A stretch of DNA of 64,000 nucleotides from Deltaproteobacteria bacterium (GTDB lineage: Bacteria; Desulfobacterota; Desulfuromonadia; Geobacterales; Geobacteraceae). Shown here in pieces: positions 18,338-28,130 of this stretch (position 1 is the first letter of the stretch; each line of letters begins with the position of its first letter). The notes below the pieces were generated by a model. It was not told the DNA's origin and ran no database searches. It saw nothing but the letters and a program-made list of their open reading frames with translations. The DNA lies in NCBI GenBank assembly GCA_009668975.1, contig SBEG01000018.1:20340-84339 (forward strand), in the 5' to 3' direction. The position numbers were made by a program, and so were the translations under genes.

Positions 18338-21300
18338 ATGGCAAAAAATATTCGAATAGCGCTTACCATTTCCCTGATCTACTGCGGTGTGGCAAGTCTA
18401 TGGATTTTCATGACTGACAGATTATTACCATTGCTCGCAACAACACCGGAGAAGATCGCAACACTCGCCATGTATAAGGGATTATTCTTCGTTGCCACCA
18501 CGACTCTGCTACTTTATCTGGCAATTCACTCTTTTGTCAGACGGGCATGCAATCGCTGTCACTCCGTACTTGAAACAATTGATGACGTAGTCATCATTTA
18601 TGACCTTGAAAGAAGGGCTATTCTCGATAAAAACAAAAAAGCTCTCGAACTTTTCAGGGAATTTAGAGAGGGAGCAGTTTCGGAACATTCTGAAACAGAT
18701 AATGAATTACAACACCACAACCTGAAAGACCCACTCGCCTGGCTACAAAAAGTCATGGCAGAGAATTGTTATTCCTTCGAATGGGAAGCACGGCAACCAG
18801 ACGGCCACAGTATTTGGCTCGACGTCAATCTTAAGAATATTACGATCAATGGCATACCGCGCCTGATAGCCGTGGCCCGCAATATTTCAGAGCGCAAACT
18901 ATCTGAAAATGCCGATAAAAAACGCAATCGTACCCTTAAAATGCTCTTGACCTGCAACGAAGTTCTGACTCGTGCGCAAAGCGAAAAAGAGCTTTTTGAA
19001 AACATCTGCAAGATTATTGTCGAAGACGGCTTTTACAGCTTTGCCTGGGTTGGTATTGCTGAAAACAACCAGGAAAAGAGTGTTCTCCCTGCGGCCCGAG
19101 CCGGTTCTTATCTCAACTCATCTTCAATGACAAAAATCAGCTGGAAAGACAATGAGCAGGGTAGGGGACCCACCGGCACGGCTATCCGTGAAGGGCTGCC
19201 GTGTCTTATTAAGGATGTTCAAAATGACATCCGCTTTCTTCCCTGGAGGGAAGAGGCCCGTGCAAATGGATACATTTCTGTTCTGTCAGTACCGTTAGTT
19301 TATTCCGACAACGTATTTGGCGCCCTCACGGTTGGCGCTTCAAATTCAGACGCTTTTGACGAAGAGGAATTGTCCCTCATGGTCCAGCTGGCCGGCGATA
19401 TTGCCTATGGAATTGCCTCTCTAAAAACAGCTGCTGACCGAAAAAAGATGGAAGATGCACTGATACAAAGTGAAAATAATCTCGCAGAAGCCCAGTCAAT
19501 TGCCTCGCTCGGCAGTTGGGAATATGATCTTGAGACTGACGAAGAATATCGCTCTGATGAATTTTTCCGAATCCTTGGTCTCCCTCCCCGGGGAAATGGT
19601 AGAGCGACGGATTCGGTGTTCGACTTTATTCATCCTGAAGACAGAAATCACGTAAAGGAGAAAATCACAGATACCTTGGAGCAGGGCAAACCGTATGATG
19701 TTGAATATCGGATCATCCGGGCAGACGGATCCGAAAGAATCTTGCATGCGCAAGGTAAGACCTTAAAGGATGAAACGGGAAAGACAACAAAATTCATTGG
19801 TACGGCTTGTGATATAACAGATCGAAAGAAAGCAGATGTGGCTCTCCAGGAAAGCGAGCTCCGCTTCAGATCGTTGGTGGAGACGACGACCGATTGGATC
19901 TGGGAAACTGACAAAGACTCTGTGTATGTTTATTCCAGCCCGAAGATTCGGGAACTGCTCGGTTACGAACCGGAGGAGATCATCGGAAAAACGCCCTTCG
20001 ATCTGATGCACCCGCAAGATGCACTGAGACTGACACAAAAATTCACGCAGTTGAAAGTTGCACGAAAACCCTTCACCGCTGTCGAAACGATATACATTAA
20101 CAAGCTCGGCAGTTTTGTGACAATTGAAACCAGTGGGGTGCCGTTCTTCGATGAACATGGCAATTTTTCCGGCTATCGCGGCATAGACCGAAACATTTCG
20201 GATCGCAAGAAACTGGAGGAAAAATATCTCCAAGCGCAGAAGATGGAAGCTATCGGACAACTGGCAGGAGGGATCGCTCATGATTTCAACAACATCCTGA
20301 CCGCAATAATCGGCTTTGAACATCTCCTGATGGAGACGGTCCAAAGTGAGAAATCTCGTCATTACGCACTTCAAGTTTTGGCACTGGCAGATAAAGCGTC
20401 GAATTTAACTCGAGATCTACTGGCATTTAGCCGAAAACAAACCATTCATCCCAAGCAATTGGATATCAATGGAACAATCAGAAAGATCTGCAAGATTCTC
20501 AAACGTCTTATCGGAGAAGATATCGAACTTCATTTGAACTTGTATGACACACCGTTACCGGTATTGGCGGTAACAGGACATCTGGAACAGGTTTTTATGA
20601 ACCTGGCTACCAATGCCCGTGACGCAATGCCAGACGGAGGATTTCTGACCATTTCTACCGAATTCATACAGATCGATAACTCGTACGTAGAACTGAACAG
20701 GCAGGGTGAAGCTGGAAGATATGCCCTCATTTCTTTTTCTGATACCGGTATAGGCATGGATGAATCGACCCGTTTGCGCGTCTTTGAACCTTTTTTCACC
20801 ACCAAAGAAGTAGGCAAGGGAACTGGCTTAGGGCTTTCAACGGCGTACGGAATAATTCATCAACATGAAGGGTTCATTACCGTGTACAGCGAAGAGAAAG
20901 AAGGGACAACATTCCGAATCTACCTTCCCCTGATAGACTCTGCTGAAGATCTGGATTCCGAGTGTAGAAGCGAACTTGTTCCACCCCGAGGTTGTGAGGT
21001 TGTCCTGCTCGTCGAGGATGAACCGGAAGTTCGCCAGGTCATGAGCACTCTCCTGGAGAAAAACGGTTACCAGGTTATTGTAGCCGTTGATGGTGATCAT
21101 GCTCTCGAACAATTCCTGGAATATGAGGATTCAATAGATTTATTGATTCTTGATGTCATAATGCCGAAGAAAAACGGTAAGGAAGTTTACGATATTATCA
21201 GCAAAACAAATGATGGGATGAAGACCATTTTTATTAGCGGTTATACAGCGGATATCGTAGAACAGAAGGGAATCCCCGAATTCTGCCACCTGGTTTCCAA

Positions 21301-21400
21301 GCCCTTCTCTCCCCATGATTTTCTCTGGAAAGTGCGGGATGTCCTTGACGATGTTAGTAAGGAATCTTCCAGCGAACGTTCTTATACCGTGGCAGGTTAG
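18338..21400 (+). CDS. Hybrid sensor histidine kinase: 2TM, PAS, GAF, PAS, PAS, HisKA, HATPase, REC
   Basis: In this 1020-aa protein two N-terminal helices (about 7-28 and 43-63) anchor it with little periplasmic sequence. Then come PAS (about 70-185), GAF (about 205-365), PAS (about 375-500), PAS (about 505-620), HisKA with His in GGIAHDFNNILTAIIGF, and an ATPase domain with NLATNARDAMP, SDTGIGMD and GKGTGLGLS. A C-terminal receiver (VLLVEDEPEVRQV, LILDVIMPKK) completes it. The architecture suggests cytoplasmic small-molecule or redox sensing with a phosphorelay output. It lies 63 bp after the chemoreceptor, with no separate output gene. Confidence 0.92.
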   Translation: MAKNIRIALTISLIYCGVASLWIFMTDRLLPLLATTPEKIATLAMYKGLFFVATTTLLLYLAIHSFVRRACNRCHSVLETIDDVVIIYDLERRAILDKNKKALELFREFREGAVSEHSETDNELQHHNLKDPLAWLQKVMAENCYSFEWEARQPDGHSIWLDVNLKNITINGIPRLIAVARNISERKLSENADKKRNRTLKMLLTCNEVLTRAQSEKELFENICKIIVEDGFYSFAWVGIAENNQEKSVLPAARAGSYLNSSSMTKISWKDNEQGRGPTGTAIREGLPCLIKDVQNDIRFLPWREEARANGYISVLSVPLVYSDNVFGALTVGASNSDAFDEEELSLMVQLAGDIAYGIASLKTAADRKKMEDALIQSENNLAEAQSIASLGSWEYDLETDEEYRSDEFFRILGLPPRGNGRATDSVFDFIHPEDRNHVKEKITDTLEQGKPYDVEYRIIRADGSERILHAQGKTLKDETGKTTKFIGTACDITDRKKADVALQESELRFRSLVETTTDWIWETDKDSVYVYSSPKIRELLGYEPEEIIGKTPFDLMHPQDALRLTQKFTQLKVARKPFTAVETIYINKLGSFVTIETSGVPFFDEHGNFSGYRGIDRNISDRKKLEEKYLQAQKMEAIGQLAGGIAHDFNNILTAIIGFEHLLMETVQSEKSRHYALQVLALADKASNLTRDLLAFSRKQTIHPKQLDINGTIRKICKILKRLIGEDIELHLNLYDTPLPVLAVTGHLEQVFMNLATNARDAMPDGGFLTISTEFIQIDNSYVELNRQGEAGRYALISFSDTGIGMDESTRLRVFEPFFTTKEVGKGTGLGLSTAYGIIHQHEGFITVYSEEKEGTTFRIYLPLIDSAEDLDSECRSELVPPRGCEVVLLVEDEPEVRQVMSTLLEKNGYQVIVAVDGDHALEQFLEYEDSIDLLILDVIMPKKNGKEVYDIISKTNDGMKTIFISGYTADIVEQKGIPEFCHLVSKPFSPHDFLWKVRDVLDDVSKESSSERSYTVAG

Positions 21401-21670
21401 ATATGCTGACTGGCAATATTTCGGTTCGTGTTACGGTGGCGTGCTCTAACCAGGGACCTTTTTGACAAATAGAACAACTACTTCCCTGCAAAATCGACAA
21501 ATCAGTCCTCGCCCAGACGGATTTTCGCATGGTTCTTCTCAGTCAGACCGGCTCCTGTCTTGAAGTTACACGTTTTGCCAGGTCATTCTTTACCAGCCCA
21601 TTTCCAAAGTTTCCGGAGTCGAGTATTATATAAATGCATTGCCGTGGATTCTCAACCCGGAGGGTATTGT

Positions 21671-23860
21671 TTGAAATATAGTCCAAAGAATCACACGCCC
21701 TTGGTTCTTGTTGCCGATGATGACCATTTCATCCGGGTCCTGGTAAAGGACGCTTTGGAATCAGAAGGCTTCAGGGTTAGCGAAGTGGCTGATGGTCGCG
21801 ATGTACTTTCCACCTTCAGCAGAATAAAGCCGGATATCATCATCCTGGATGTAGTTATGCCCGGTCAGGATGGATTTCGCCTCTGTCGGGAGATTCGTGC
21901 CACGGAAGCAGGGCAAACCGTTCCCATCGTCATGATGACCGGCCTGGATGATATCGACTCTGTCAGAAAAGCTTACGCGGCAGGGGCAACCGACTTCATT
22001 ACCAAACCTCTCAACATTCCTCTGATCGGCTACCGGATTCAGTATATTTTCCGCTCAAGCCGGACTCTCGAAAAACTCAAGCAGAGCGAAACGCGCCTGG
22101 TAGATGCGCAGAAAATTGCGAATCTCGGCAGTTGGGAAATGGACCTCGACTCCGGTGACGTCTACTGGTCCCAAGAGGTCTATGCCATTTTCGGCATGGA
22201 ACCGGGTAACGGCGCTATTTCGCACGATGTCTTCATGAATGCCGTTCATCCCGAAGAGAAAGATGCCGTGGCCGCTCTGCTGGAAAAAGCTTTCTCAGCA
22301 GAGGACAACTTCAACATCGAATGTCGCATTCTGGCGCAAAATGGCCGCTCACGGACCATCTTGACGAAGGCACGCATCACCAGGGATGAAAGTAACAAGG
22401 CAACTTGGGCGGTAGGTTTTATCCAGGACATCACCGAACGCAAAGAGGTCGAAGAAAAAATTCGACTCCTGGCGTATTACGATACACTTACCGGGCTGCC
22501 GAATCGAATTCTTTTCCACGATTACTTCAGCCACGCCGTTGCCTTTGCCACCAGGACAAAAACTCAGATCGGGATTCTCTTTGTCGACCTGGACAGGTTC
22601 AAGCTGATCAATGATACACTGGGGCACACAGTAGGGGACAAGGTTCTGAAAGACGTGGCGAAGAGACTGGACGCCGGTATCCGGAAATATGATTACATCG
22701 CCAGAGAGCGGGTAGCAGACATTGATGCCGAAGTCGCCCGTTTTGCGGGTGATGAATTTATTGTCCTGTTGAAAAATGTCCGGGATCATTTTGACGCGGC
22801 AAAAGTGGCGCAACGAATTCAGGATTCACTGACAATGCCTTACATCATAGACGGTACCGAGATAATCATCACTCCGAGTATCGGCATCAGTTTATACCCG
22901 GTTGATGGTGAGAAACTCGAAGATCTGATCAAGTACGCCGACATTGCCATGTATCACGCAAAGGAGTTGGGCAGGAACAATTTTCAGTTTTATTCGCGCT
23001 CCCTGGACACCACGGCCAAAGACCACCTTATTTTGGAAGGTCAGCTCAGGAATGCAATCAGGCGAGACGAGCTGTTTGTCTGTTATCAACCGATCATCAA
23101 GGTGCCTTCTTTCAAAATTTCCGGTATTGAAGCCGTAGTCAGATGGCGGCATCCTGAACGGGGGATTTTGTCTGCCGCCAGCTTCGTGCCGATGGCCGAA
23201 GAAACAGGCCTGATAACTGAAATCGACGAGTGGGTGCTCTTCACTGTTTGCAAGCAGATCAAGGTGTGGCAGGACCGCGCCGATCAGAGCTGGATGGTAA
23301 CGGTCAATGTTTCCGGCCGTAATTTCAAAAAGAGAACTCTGGTGGAAACCGTTGGCAGGGCTCTGCATAGCAGCGGCATTGATCCCCGCTGGCTCAAGCT
23401 CGAAATTACTGAAGGTGTTCTGATTGATAAAGATGGATACGTTGTTTCAGCCTTGAACAGCATAAAGGAAATGGGTATACGGCTGGCACTGGATGACTTC
23501 GGGACGGGCTACTCATCACTCGGTTATTTGCGGAAATTTCCACTGGATATCTTGAAAATCGATAAAAGTTTCGTGAAAGATCTTCTCGTCGATCCTGATT
23601 GCGTCTCCATCACCACGGCAATCATTGCCCTGGCCAGAAGCCTGAAGCTCGATATCATCGCGGAAGGAGTAGAGACGAAAGAGCAGATGGAACTTTTGCT
23701 GGAGACAGGCTGTGAAAAACAGCAGGGGAACTATTTCAGCCCCCCGCTTTCTTTAAATGACCTAGAAGAGTTTGTCCGAAACGGTACGATCAGGATCAGC
23801 GATCGAAGCAATGATGAAAGCCAAGGATTTAGCGGGCTGGCAGTGCCTGTCACCAGCTGA
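21671..23860 (+). CDS. REC-PAS-GGDEF-EAL signalling protein
   Basis: This 729-aa protein has a receiver (ADDDHFIRVLVKDAL, IILDVVMPGQDG), a PAS/PAC domain (about 150-270), a diguanylate cyclase domain with signature FAGDEF (A for the first G) and an EAL phosphodiesterase domain with EAVVRW, DDFGTGYSSLGYL and AEGVETKEQ. It is predicted to control cyclic di-GMP under phosphorylation. Start TTG 21671 is preceded by GGAGG at 7 nt; a TTG at 21560 in the same frame has no such site. The GGDEF domain carries an insertion before the signature (YDYIARERVADID). Whether both enzyme activities persist cannot be read from sequence. Confidence 0.88.
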   Translation: MKYSPKNHTPLVLVADDDHFIRVLVKDALESEGFRVSEVADGRDVLSTFSRIKPDIIILDVVMPGQDGFRLCREIRATEAGQTVPIVMMTGLDDIDSVRKAYAAGATDFITKPLNIPLIGYRIQYIFRSSRTLEKLKQSETRLVDAQKIANLGSWEMDLDSGDVYWSQEVYAIFGMEPGNGAISHDVFMNAVHPEEKDAVAALLEKAFSAEDNFNIECRILAQNGRSRTILTKARITRDESNKATWAVGFIQDITERKEVEEKIRLLAYYDTLTGLPNRILFHDYFSHAVAFATRTKTQIGILFVDLDRFKLINDTLGHTVGDKVLKDVAKRLDAGIRKYDYIARERVADIDAEVARFAGDEFIVLLKNVRDHFDAAKVAQRIQDSLTMPYIIDGTEIIITPSIGISLYPVDGEKLEDLIKYADIAMYHAKELGRNNFQFYSRSLDTTAKDHLILEGQLRNAIRRDELFVCYQPIIKVPSFKISGIEAVVRWRHPERGILSAASFVPMAEETGLITEIDEWVLFTVCKQIKVWQDRADQSWMVTVNVSGRNFKKRTLVETVGRALHSSGIDPRWLKLEITEGVLIDKDGYVVSALNSIKEMGIRLALDDFGTGYSSLGYLRKFPLDILKIDKSFVKDLLVDPDCVSITTAIIALARSLKLDIIAEGVETKEQMELLLETGCEKQQGNYFSPPLSLNDLEEFVRNGTIRISDRSNDESQGFSGLAVPVTS

Positions 23861-23980
23861 TATTACGGCGGCAATTACATATATCAATGGTAGGGGCTTG
23901 GCACGGCGTGCTTCACTCGATCGGACACGGCACGCCGTGCCCCTACATCAGGGTGGTGATGTATAATTGCCGAAGTAATA
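23861..23980. repeat. 120-bp MITE-like inverted-repeat element
   Basis: Outer ends TATTAC-GG-CGGCAATTA (23861-23877) and TAATTGCCG-AA-GTAATA (23964-23980) pair at 15 of 17 positions. Inside is a second GC-rich inverted repeat: GTAGGGGC at 23890 plus GCACGGCGTGC against GCACGCCGTGCCCCTAC (23930-23946), with a 5-nt bulge. It begins immediately after the stop of the GGDEF-EAL gene and ends 26 bp before the bioA stop, between convergent genes. It could double as a transcription barrier. Mobility is inferred from structure. Confidence 0.55.
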
Positions 23981-24005
23981 ACTGAACCAAACCTATCGCT
24001 GTTCT

Positions 24006-25373
24006 TTAATCTCCGGTTACAACCCGGATTGCCTCGACGATCCCATCCATCAGACACTCAAGCTCTTCCATGGTTATGGAAAGGGGCGGGAATACCACGA
24101 TGACGTTTCCGAGGGGGCGCAGGAAGATCCCGCGTTTCCGCGCCTCATTGCAGACCCTGATGCCGAAGCGCTGTTCCCAGGGGTAGGGGGTTTTCAACCC
24201 CTTGTCAGAAACCAGTTCAATACCACCGATCATTCCCACCTGGCGGGTATCTCCCACATGCGACAGTTTCCTTATCTCCCGAAAACGCCCCTCAAGATAA
24301 TCGATTTTCTCCGGCAGGTGATCCAGCAACCGGTCCTGCTCAAAGAGTTCCAGACTTGCCAGGGCAGCGGCACAGGCGATCGGGTTGCCGGTGAAGGTGT
24401 GCCCATGGAAAAAAGTCTTCAGCTCGCTGTAGTCTCCAAGGAACGCATCATAGATTTCCTGGGTGGCAAGGGTGGCGGCAAGCGGGAGATAGCCGGCAGT
24501 CAGTCCTTTCGATAATGCCATAAGATCCGGGGTAACACCCTCACGTTCACAGGCGAACAGAGCGCCTGATCTACCAAACCCGACGGCAACTTCATCGGCG
24601 ATCATCAAAATATCATAGCGGTCACACAGCTCTCGCACTTTCTTGAGAAAACCAGCAGGTTGGGCCACCATACCGCCAGCACACTGCATCAACGGTTCAA
24701 TAACCAGTCCGGCAGTCTCTTGCCCATGCGCTGCCATCAGGCGTTCCAGTTCCTGGAGACAGAATCGCTCACAGGTCTCGTCACCGGTCCCGCCTGACTC
24801 GCATCGGTAGCAGTAGGGAGAGGGGGCGAGTATCGTAGGAAAGAGAAGCGGCCGGAAAACCCCATGAAACAAGTCGATACCGCCAACGCTGACAGCGCCG
24901 ATGGTGTCGCCATGATAAGCATTTTTAAAAGAAATGAACTTGGTCTTGGCCGCGGAGCTGCCGCCCCTGAGGCGCTGGTACTGGAAAGCCATCTTGATGG
25001 CGATTTCCACCGCTGTGGAACCATTATCAGAATAGAATACCTTCGTCAGTCCCGGTGGAGCTACCTCAATCAATCTTTTTGCCAGGATGGCCGATTGATC
25101 ATTTGCCAACCCCAACAGAGTTGAATGCTCCAGCCTGTCAATCTGTTTCTTGAGGGCCTCATTGATTTCCGCACGGCAATGGCCATGAACATTAGTCCAG
25201 ATCGACGCAACTCCGTCAAGGTAACGATTCCCGTCCGTATCGATCAGATAGGAGCCTTCACCCCGATCAATCACGATCGGTTCTTCAGTCTCCCAATCGC
25301 GCATCTGGGTAAAGGGGTGCCAGACATAGGACTTATCGTATTCGCGCAGTGTATGAGTGTCAGGAGATTTCAT
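24006..25373 (-). CDS. bioA: Adenosylmethionine--8-amino-7-oxononanoate transaminase
   Basis: This 455-aa class-III PLP aminotransferase has BioA features: VWHPFTQMRDW near the N-terminus, DGVASIWTNVHGH, YSDNGSTAVEIA, FKNAYHGDTIGA, ADEVAVGFGRSG, and the PLP-lysine region LSKGLTAGYLP. It converts KAPA to DAPA using SAM as amino donor. ATG 25373 has GGAGG 6 nt upstream and gives the family start. It overlaps the bioD stop by 14 bp. It is the last gene of a bioB-bioD-bioA operon. Confidence 0.96.
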   Translation of the reverse strand: MKSPDTHTLREYDKSYVWHPFTQMRDWETEEPIVIDRGEGSYLIDTDGNRYLDGVASIWTNVHGHCRAEINEALKKQIDRLEHSTLLGLANDQSAILAKRLIEVAPPGLTKVFYSDNGSTAVEIAIKMAFQYQRLRGGSSAAKTKFISFKNAYHGDTIGAVSVGGIDLFHGVFRPLLFPTILAPSPYCYRCESGGTGDETCERFCLQELERLMAAHGQETAGLVIEPLMQCAGGMVAQPAGFLKKVRELCDRYDILMIADEVAVGFGRSGALFACEREGVTPDLMALSKGLTAGYLPLAATLATQEIYDAFLGDYSELKTFFHGHTFTGNPIACAAALASLELFEQDRLLDHLPEKIDYLEGRFREIRKLSHVGDTRQVGMIGGIELVSDKGLKTPYPWEQRFGIRVCNEARKRGIFLRPLGNVIVVFPPLSITMEELECLMDGIVEAIRVVTGD

Positions 25374-26091
25374 GTGGTGCCTCCAGAGATAGTAGCTTTG
25401 TAAGAGTTGGCATTTCAGCACATTCCGACAGTAATTTCACCAGAGTCTTTTCATCAGTGCCGCTGCAACGAGGCAGAACCGCCAACACCGGTACTGCAGC
25501 AAATTCTGAGATCACACGCGCCGCATATTCTTCGGCCTGATCCGGTTGTTCGGGTTGACCGTTAATTACGACTCCCAAGACCTCAATCCCACGCGACCGT
25601 GCGCATTCACAGGTCATGAGAGTGTGATTGACAGTACCGAGGTTTGGACGTGCCACGATCAACAAGGGCAGGGAAAGGGCGTTGACAAGATCGGCGACCA
25701 GGAAATCCTTTGCCAGAGGAACCAGAAGACCACCGGCTCCTTCAACAATGACAAAATCGTGAGTTGTTGAAAGGCGTTCGAACGCTGCATGTATCGATTT
25801 GAGCTGTATGACAACACCTTCGCGGGCAGCAGACTCTGAGGGAGCGAGCGGTTCGCGAAGGAGGTATGGAGCAATATCACTGTCCGGAGCAGTGCATGCA
25901 GAAGCCCAACGGAGAAGTTCAGCATCCTCGGAAACAAGCCTGCCATTAACAAGAACCGCGCCGCTGGTAACCGGCTTCAGGACCGCCACCCGAAATCCTG
26001 CTTTTTGCAGAGAAAGGGCAAAAGCCGCTGCCACGATCGTCTTACCGACTCCGGTGTCGGTGCCACTGACAAAAATTCCTTTTGCGCGCAT
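25360..26091 (-). CDS. bioD: Dethiobiotin synthetase
   Basis: This 243-aa P-loop protein begins MRAKGIFVSGTDTGVGKT, the BioD ATP-binding motif, followed by KPVTSG and VIVEGAGGLLVPL. It carboxylates DAPA with CO2 and ATP to dethiobiotin. ATG 26091 fits the family N-terminus and has GGGAGGG upstream at a slightly long spacing; ATG 26115, overlapping the bioB stop, is an alternative that adds 8 residues. It lies between bioB and bioA with overlaps at both ends if the longer start is used. Confidence 0.95.
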   Translation of the reverse strand: MRAKGIFVSGTDTGVGKTIVAAAFALSLQKAGFRVAVLKPVTSGAVLVNGRLVSEDAELLRWASACTAPDSDIAPYLLREPLAPSESAAREGVVIQLKSIHAAFERLSTTHDFVIVEGAGGLLVPLAKDFLVADLVNALSLPLLIVARPNLGTVNHTLMTCECARSRGIEVLGVVINGQPEQPDQAEEYAARVISEFAAVPVLAVLPRCSGTDEKTLVKLLSECAEMPTLTKLLSLEAPHEIS

Positions 26092-26111
26092 GGACCCGGC
26101 ATTCCCTCCCA

Positions 26112-27107
26112 TCATTTCCCACATCCCTTCTGAACAATTGTAAGTCCTAGATCTTTCAGCATTTGCAGGTCCTGCTGCTCATCACGACCGGTTGTGGTCA
26201 GATAGTTGCCGATCATGGTACCGTTAGCCCCGGCAAAGAACATCCATGACTGTAGATCGCGCAGATTTTTTTCGCGGCCGCCGCAGACGGAAATTCTCTT
26301 TGTCGGCAGGATCAGTCGATAAAGTGCAATGATATGCAGACATTCCAATGGAGTCAGATAATCGGCATCTGCAAGCCGGGTCCCGGGTATCGGATTGAGG
26401 AAATTTATCGGTACCGAGTCAACCTCAAGTTCCCGTAAAGTCAAGGCCAGTTCCACCCGTTGCGCCATGGTTTCGCCCATGCCGAAAATCCCCCCGCAAC
26501 AAACCTTCATCCCTGCAAACCGCGCATTGCGGATGGTCTGGATGTCATCCTCATAGTCATGGGTGGTACAAATTGAGGGAAAGAAAGAGCGTGCCGTTTC
26601 CAGATTGTGGTGATAGGTCACCGCACCGGCCGACTTGAGGCGAACTGCCGTTTCGAGGTCAATGATGCCAAGGGAGCAGGAGGGTTCGATGCTATTTTCA
26701 TTTCTGATCGAACGAAGAACGGCACAGATTCTTTCAAGCTCTTCACCCGGGCCAATGCTTGTTCCGCTGGTTACGATGCCAAAGCAGCCTGACCCCTTTT
26801 GCTCAGCATCGCGAGCTGCTGTCGTAATTGCCTCTTCTGACACTAAGGAAAATACCGGAGCATCAGTAACATGATGTACCGACTGAGCACAAAAGGCGCA
26901 ATTCTCGCCACATCGTCCTGATTTGGCATTGATGATTGAACAAAGGTGAACCTGGTTACCGACAAAATGCTCTTTGATCCTGTTTGCTTCGGCAAATAGG
27001 GAAGGAAGGTCTTTTGTGTCTGTTCGGGCAAGTGCCAACGCCTCTTCCTCGGTGAGCAACCCACCATCAATTATATGTTCAGCCAACCCTTTTATCTGTC
27101 TGTTCAT
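26112..27107 (-). CDS. bioB: Biotin synthase
   Basis: This 331-aa radical SAM enzyme has the CxxxCxxC cluster in GRCGENCAFCAQS and the BioB-specific segments YHHNLETA and CCGGIFGMGET. It inserts sulfur into dethiobiotin using a [4Fe-4S] cluster plus an auxiliary cluster. ATG 27107 is preceded by GGAGG at 6 nt; upstream in-frame starts are unlikely. It is the first gene of the biotin operon and lies 41 bp behind a BirA-type operator. Confidence 0.97.
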   Translation of the reverse strand: MNRQIKGLAEHIIDGGLLTEEEALALARTDTKDLPSLFAEANRIKEHFVGNQVHLCSIINAKSGRCGENCAFCAQSVHHVTDAPVFSLVSEEAITTAARDAEQKGSGCFGIVTSGTSIGPGEELERICAVLRSIRNENSIEPSCSLGIIDLETAVRLKSAGAVTYHHNLETARSFFPSICTTHDYEDDIQTIRNARFAGMKVCCGGIFGMGETMAQRVELALTLRELEVDSVPINFLNPIPGTRLADADYLTPLECLHIIALYRLILPTKRISVCGGREKNLRDLQSWMFFAGANGTMIGNYLTTTGRDEQQDLQMLKDLGLTIVQKGCGK

Positions 27108-27147
27108 GATTTCCTCCATAATCTCAGGTAACACAGGAAAACAATAG

Positions 27148-27179
27148 TTGTCAACTTCACAGTTAATCCAAGTTGACCA
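27148..27179 (-). promoter_or_regulatory. BirA-type biotin operator
   Basis: TTGTCAACT (27148-27156), 14 bp, AGTTGACCA (27171-27179) form a palindrome with 8 of 9 half-site positions matching. The half-site and spacing resemble the established BirA operator TTGTAAACC-N14-16-GGTTTACAA. It lies 41 bp upstream of bioB, so the biotin operon is probably repressed by biotinoyl-AMP-bound BirA. Confidence 0.65.
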
Positions 27180-27185
27180 TCAAAG

Positions 27186-27221
27186 AAAAAAAAGCAGAGA
27201 TAACGTGTTGTCTATCTCTGC
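27186..27221 (-). terminator. Intrinsic terminator after hisG
   Basis: GCAGAGATA (27194-27202) and TATCTCTGC (27213-27221) pair perfectly. On the minus strand the stem is followed by eight T residues. It is 34 bp past the hisG stop and separates hisI-hisG from the biotin operon. Confidence 0.85.
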
Positions 27222-27254
27222 CGGTTCAATTTGGAAAAGGAATTTCCTGAATGA

Positions 27255-28130
27255 TTATATTATCTTGTTAAGAGGATACTCGATGATACCTTCAGCTCCA
27301 ACCTTCAAAAGCACAGGGATGATTTCGCGTACTTGCTTTTCATGGAGAATACTTTCGATGGAAACCCAGTCCGTATTATAGAGATTGGATACGGTAGGGA
27401 AGTTGAGGCTGGGAAGTATCTTGATAATCTCCTCCAGCTTTTCTTTCGGGGCGTTCAATTTGAGACCAACCATGTTCTCGGCTTTAAGTGCCGATTGAAG
27501 AAGCGTTGCAATCTGCTCAATTTTTTCACGCTTCCAAGGATTTGCCCATGCCTGCTTATTGGCAATGATAACCGGATTCGAAGTCATGAGCGTTTCCACA
27601 ATCCTCAAACCATTAGCGCGAATCGTGGAACCGGTCTCGGTAACTTCGACAATTGCATCACAGAGCCCTTCTACTACCTTTGCCTCGGTGGCACCCCAGG
27701 AAAATTCCACGCTGACAGGAACGTTGCGTTCAGCAAAATATCGCTTGGTAAAACCAACCAGTTCCGTGGAGATCGTTTTACCTTTCAAGTCTTCCGCGCA
27801 TTTGACCGGGGAATCCTGGTTAACGACAAGTACCCATTGCGCAGGACGGCGAGAAACCTTCGAGTAGATGAGGTCACAGACGGTAACCACATCGGAATCA
27901 TTTTCCATGACCCAGTCCCTGCCGGCGATACCTACATCGATAGTACCCTTTTCCACATACATGCTCATTTCCTGGGTACGGATGAGATTGCATTTCATCT
28001 CATCATCATCGATGGAAGGAAAATAGCTGCGTGAAGAAAGTGCAATATTCCAACCGGCCTTACGGAACAATTCGACTGTCGCTGTTTCGAGACTGCCCTT
28101 GGGGATACCGAATTTAAGTAGGTTACTCAT
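27255..28130 (-). CDS. hisG: ATP phosphoribosyltransferase, long form
   Basis: This 291-aa protein starts [15 protein letters not shown], with the HisG motif [19 protein letters not shown] and [10 protein letters not shown]. It catalyses the first step of histidine synthesis (ATP + PRPP). The length and the C-terminal approximately 75 residues match the long, self-regulated HisG with an ACT-like histidine-feedback domain, so no HisZ is needed. ATG 28130 overlaps the hisI stop (ATGA). The frame extends upstream, but that part is inside hisI. Confidence 0.95.
   Translation of the reverse strand: MSNLLKFGIPKGSLETATVELFRKAGWNIALSSRSYFPSIDDDEMKCNLIRTQEMSMYVEKGTIDVGIAGRDWVMENDSDVVTVCDLIYSKVSRRPAQWVLVVNQDSPVKCAEDLKGKTISTELVGFTKRYFAERNVPVSVEFSWGATEAKVVEGLCDAIVEVTETGSTIRANGLRIVETLMTSNPVIIANKQAWANPWKREKIEQIATLLQSALKAENMVGLKLNAPKEKLEEIIKILPSLNFPTVSNLYNTDWVSIESILHEKQVREIIPVLLKVGAEGIIEYPLNKII

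Noticed and set aside
23861..23980. CRISPR-type repeat
   Set aside because: There is only one palindromic unit, with no repeated array or spacers; no cas genes occur in the window.
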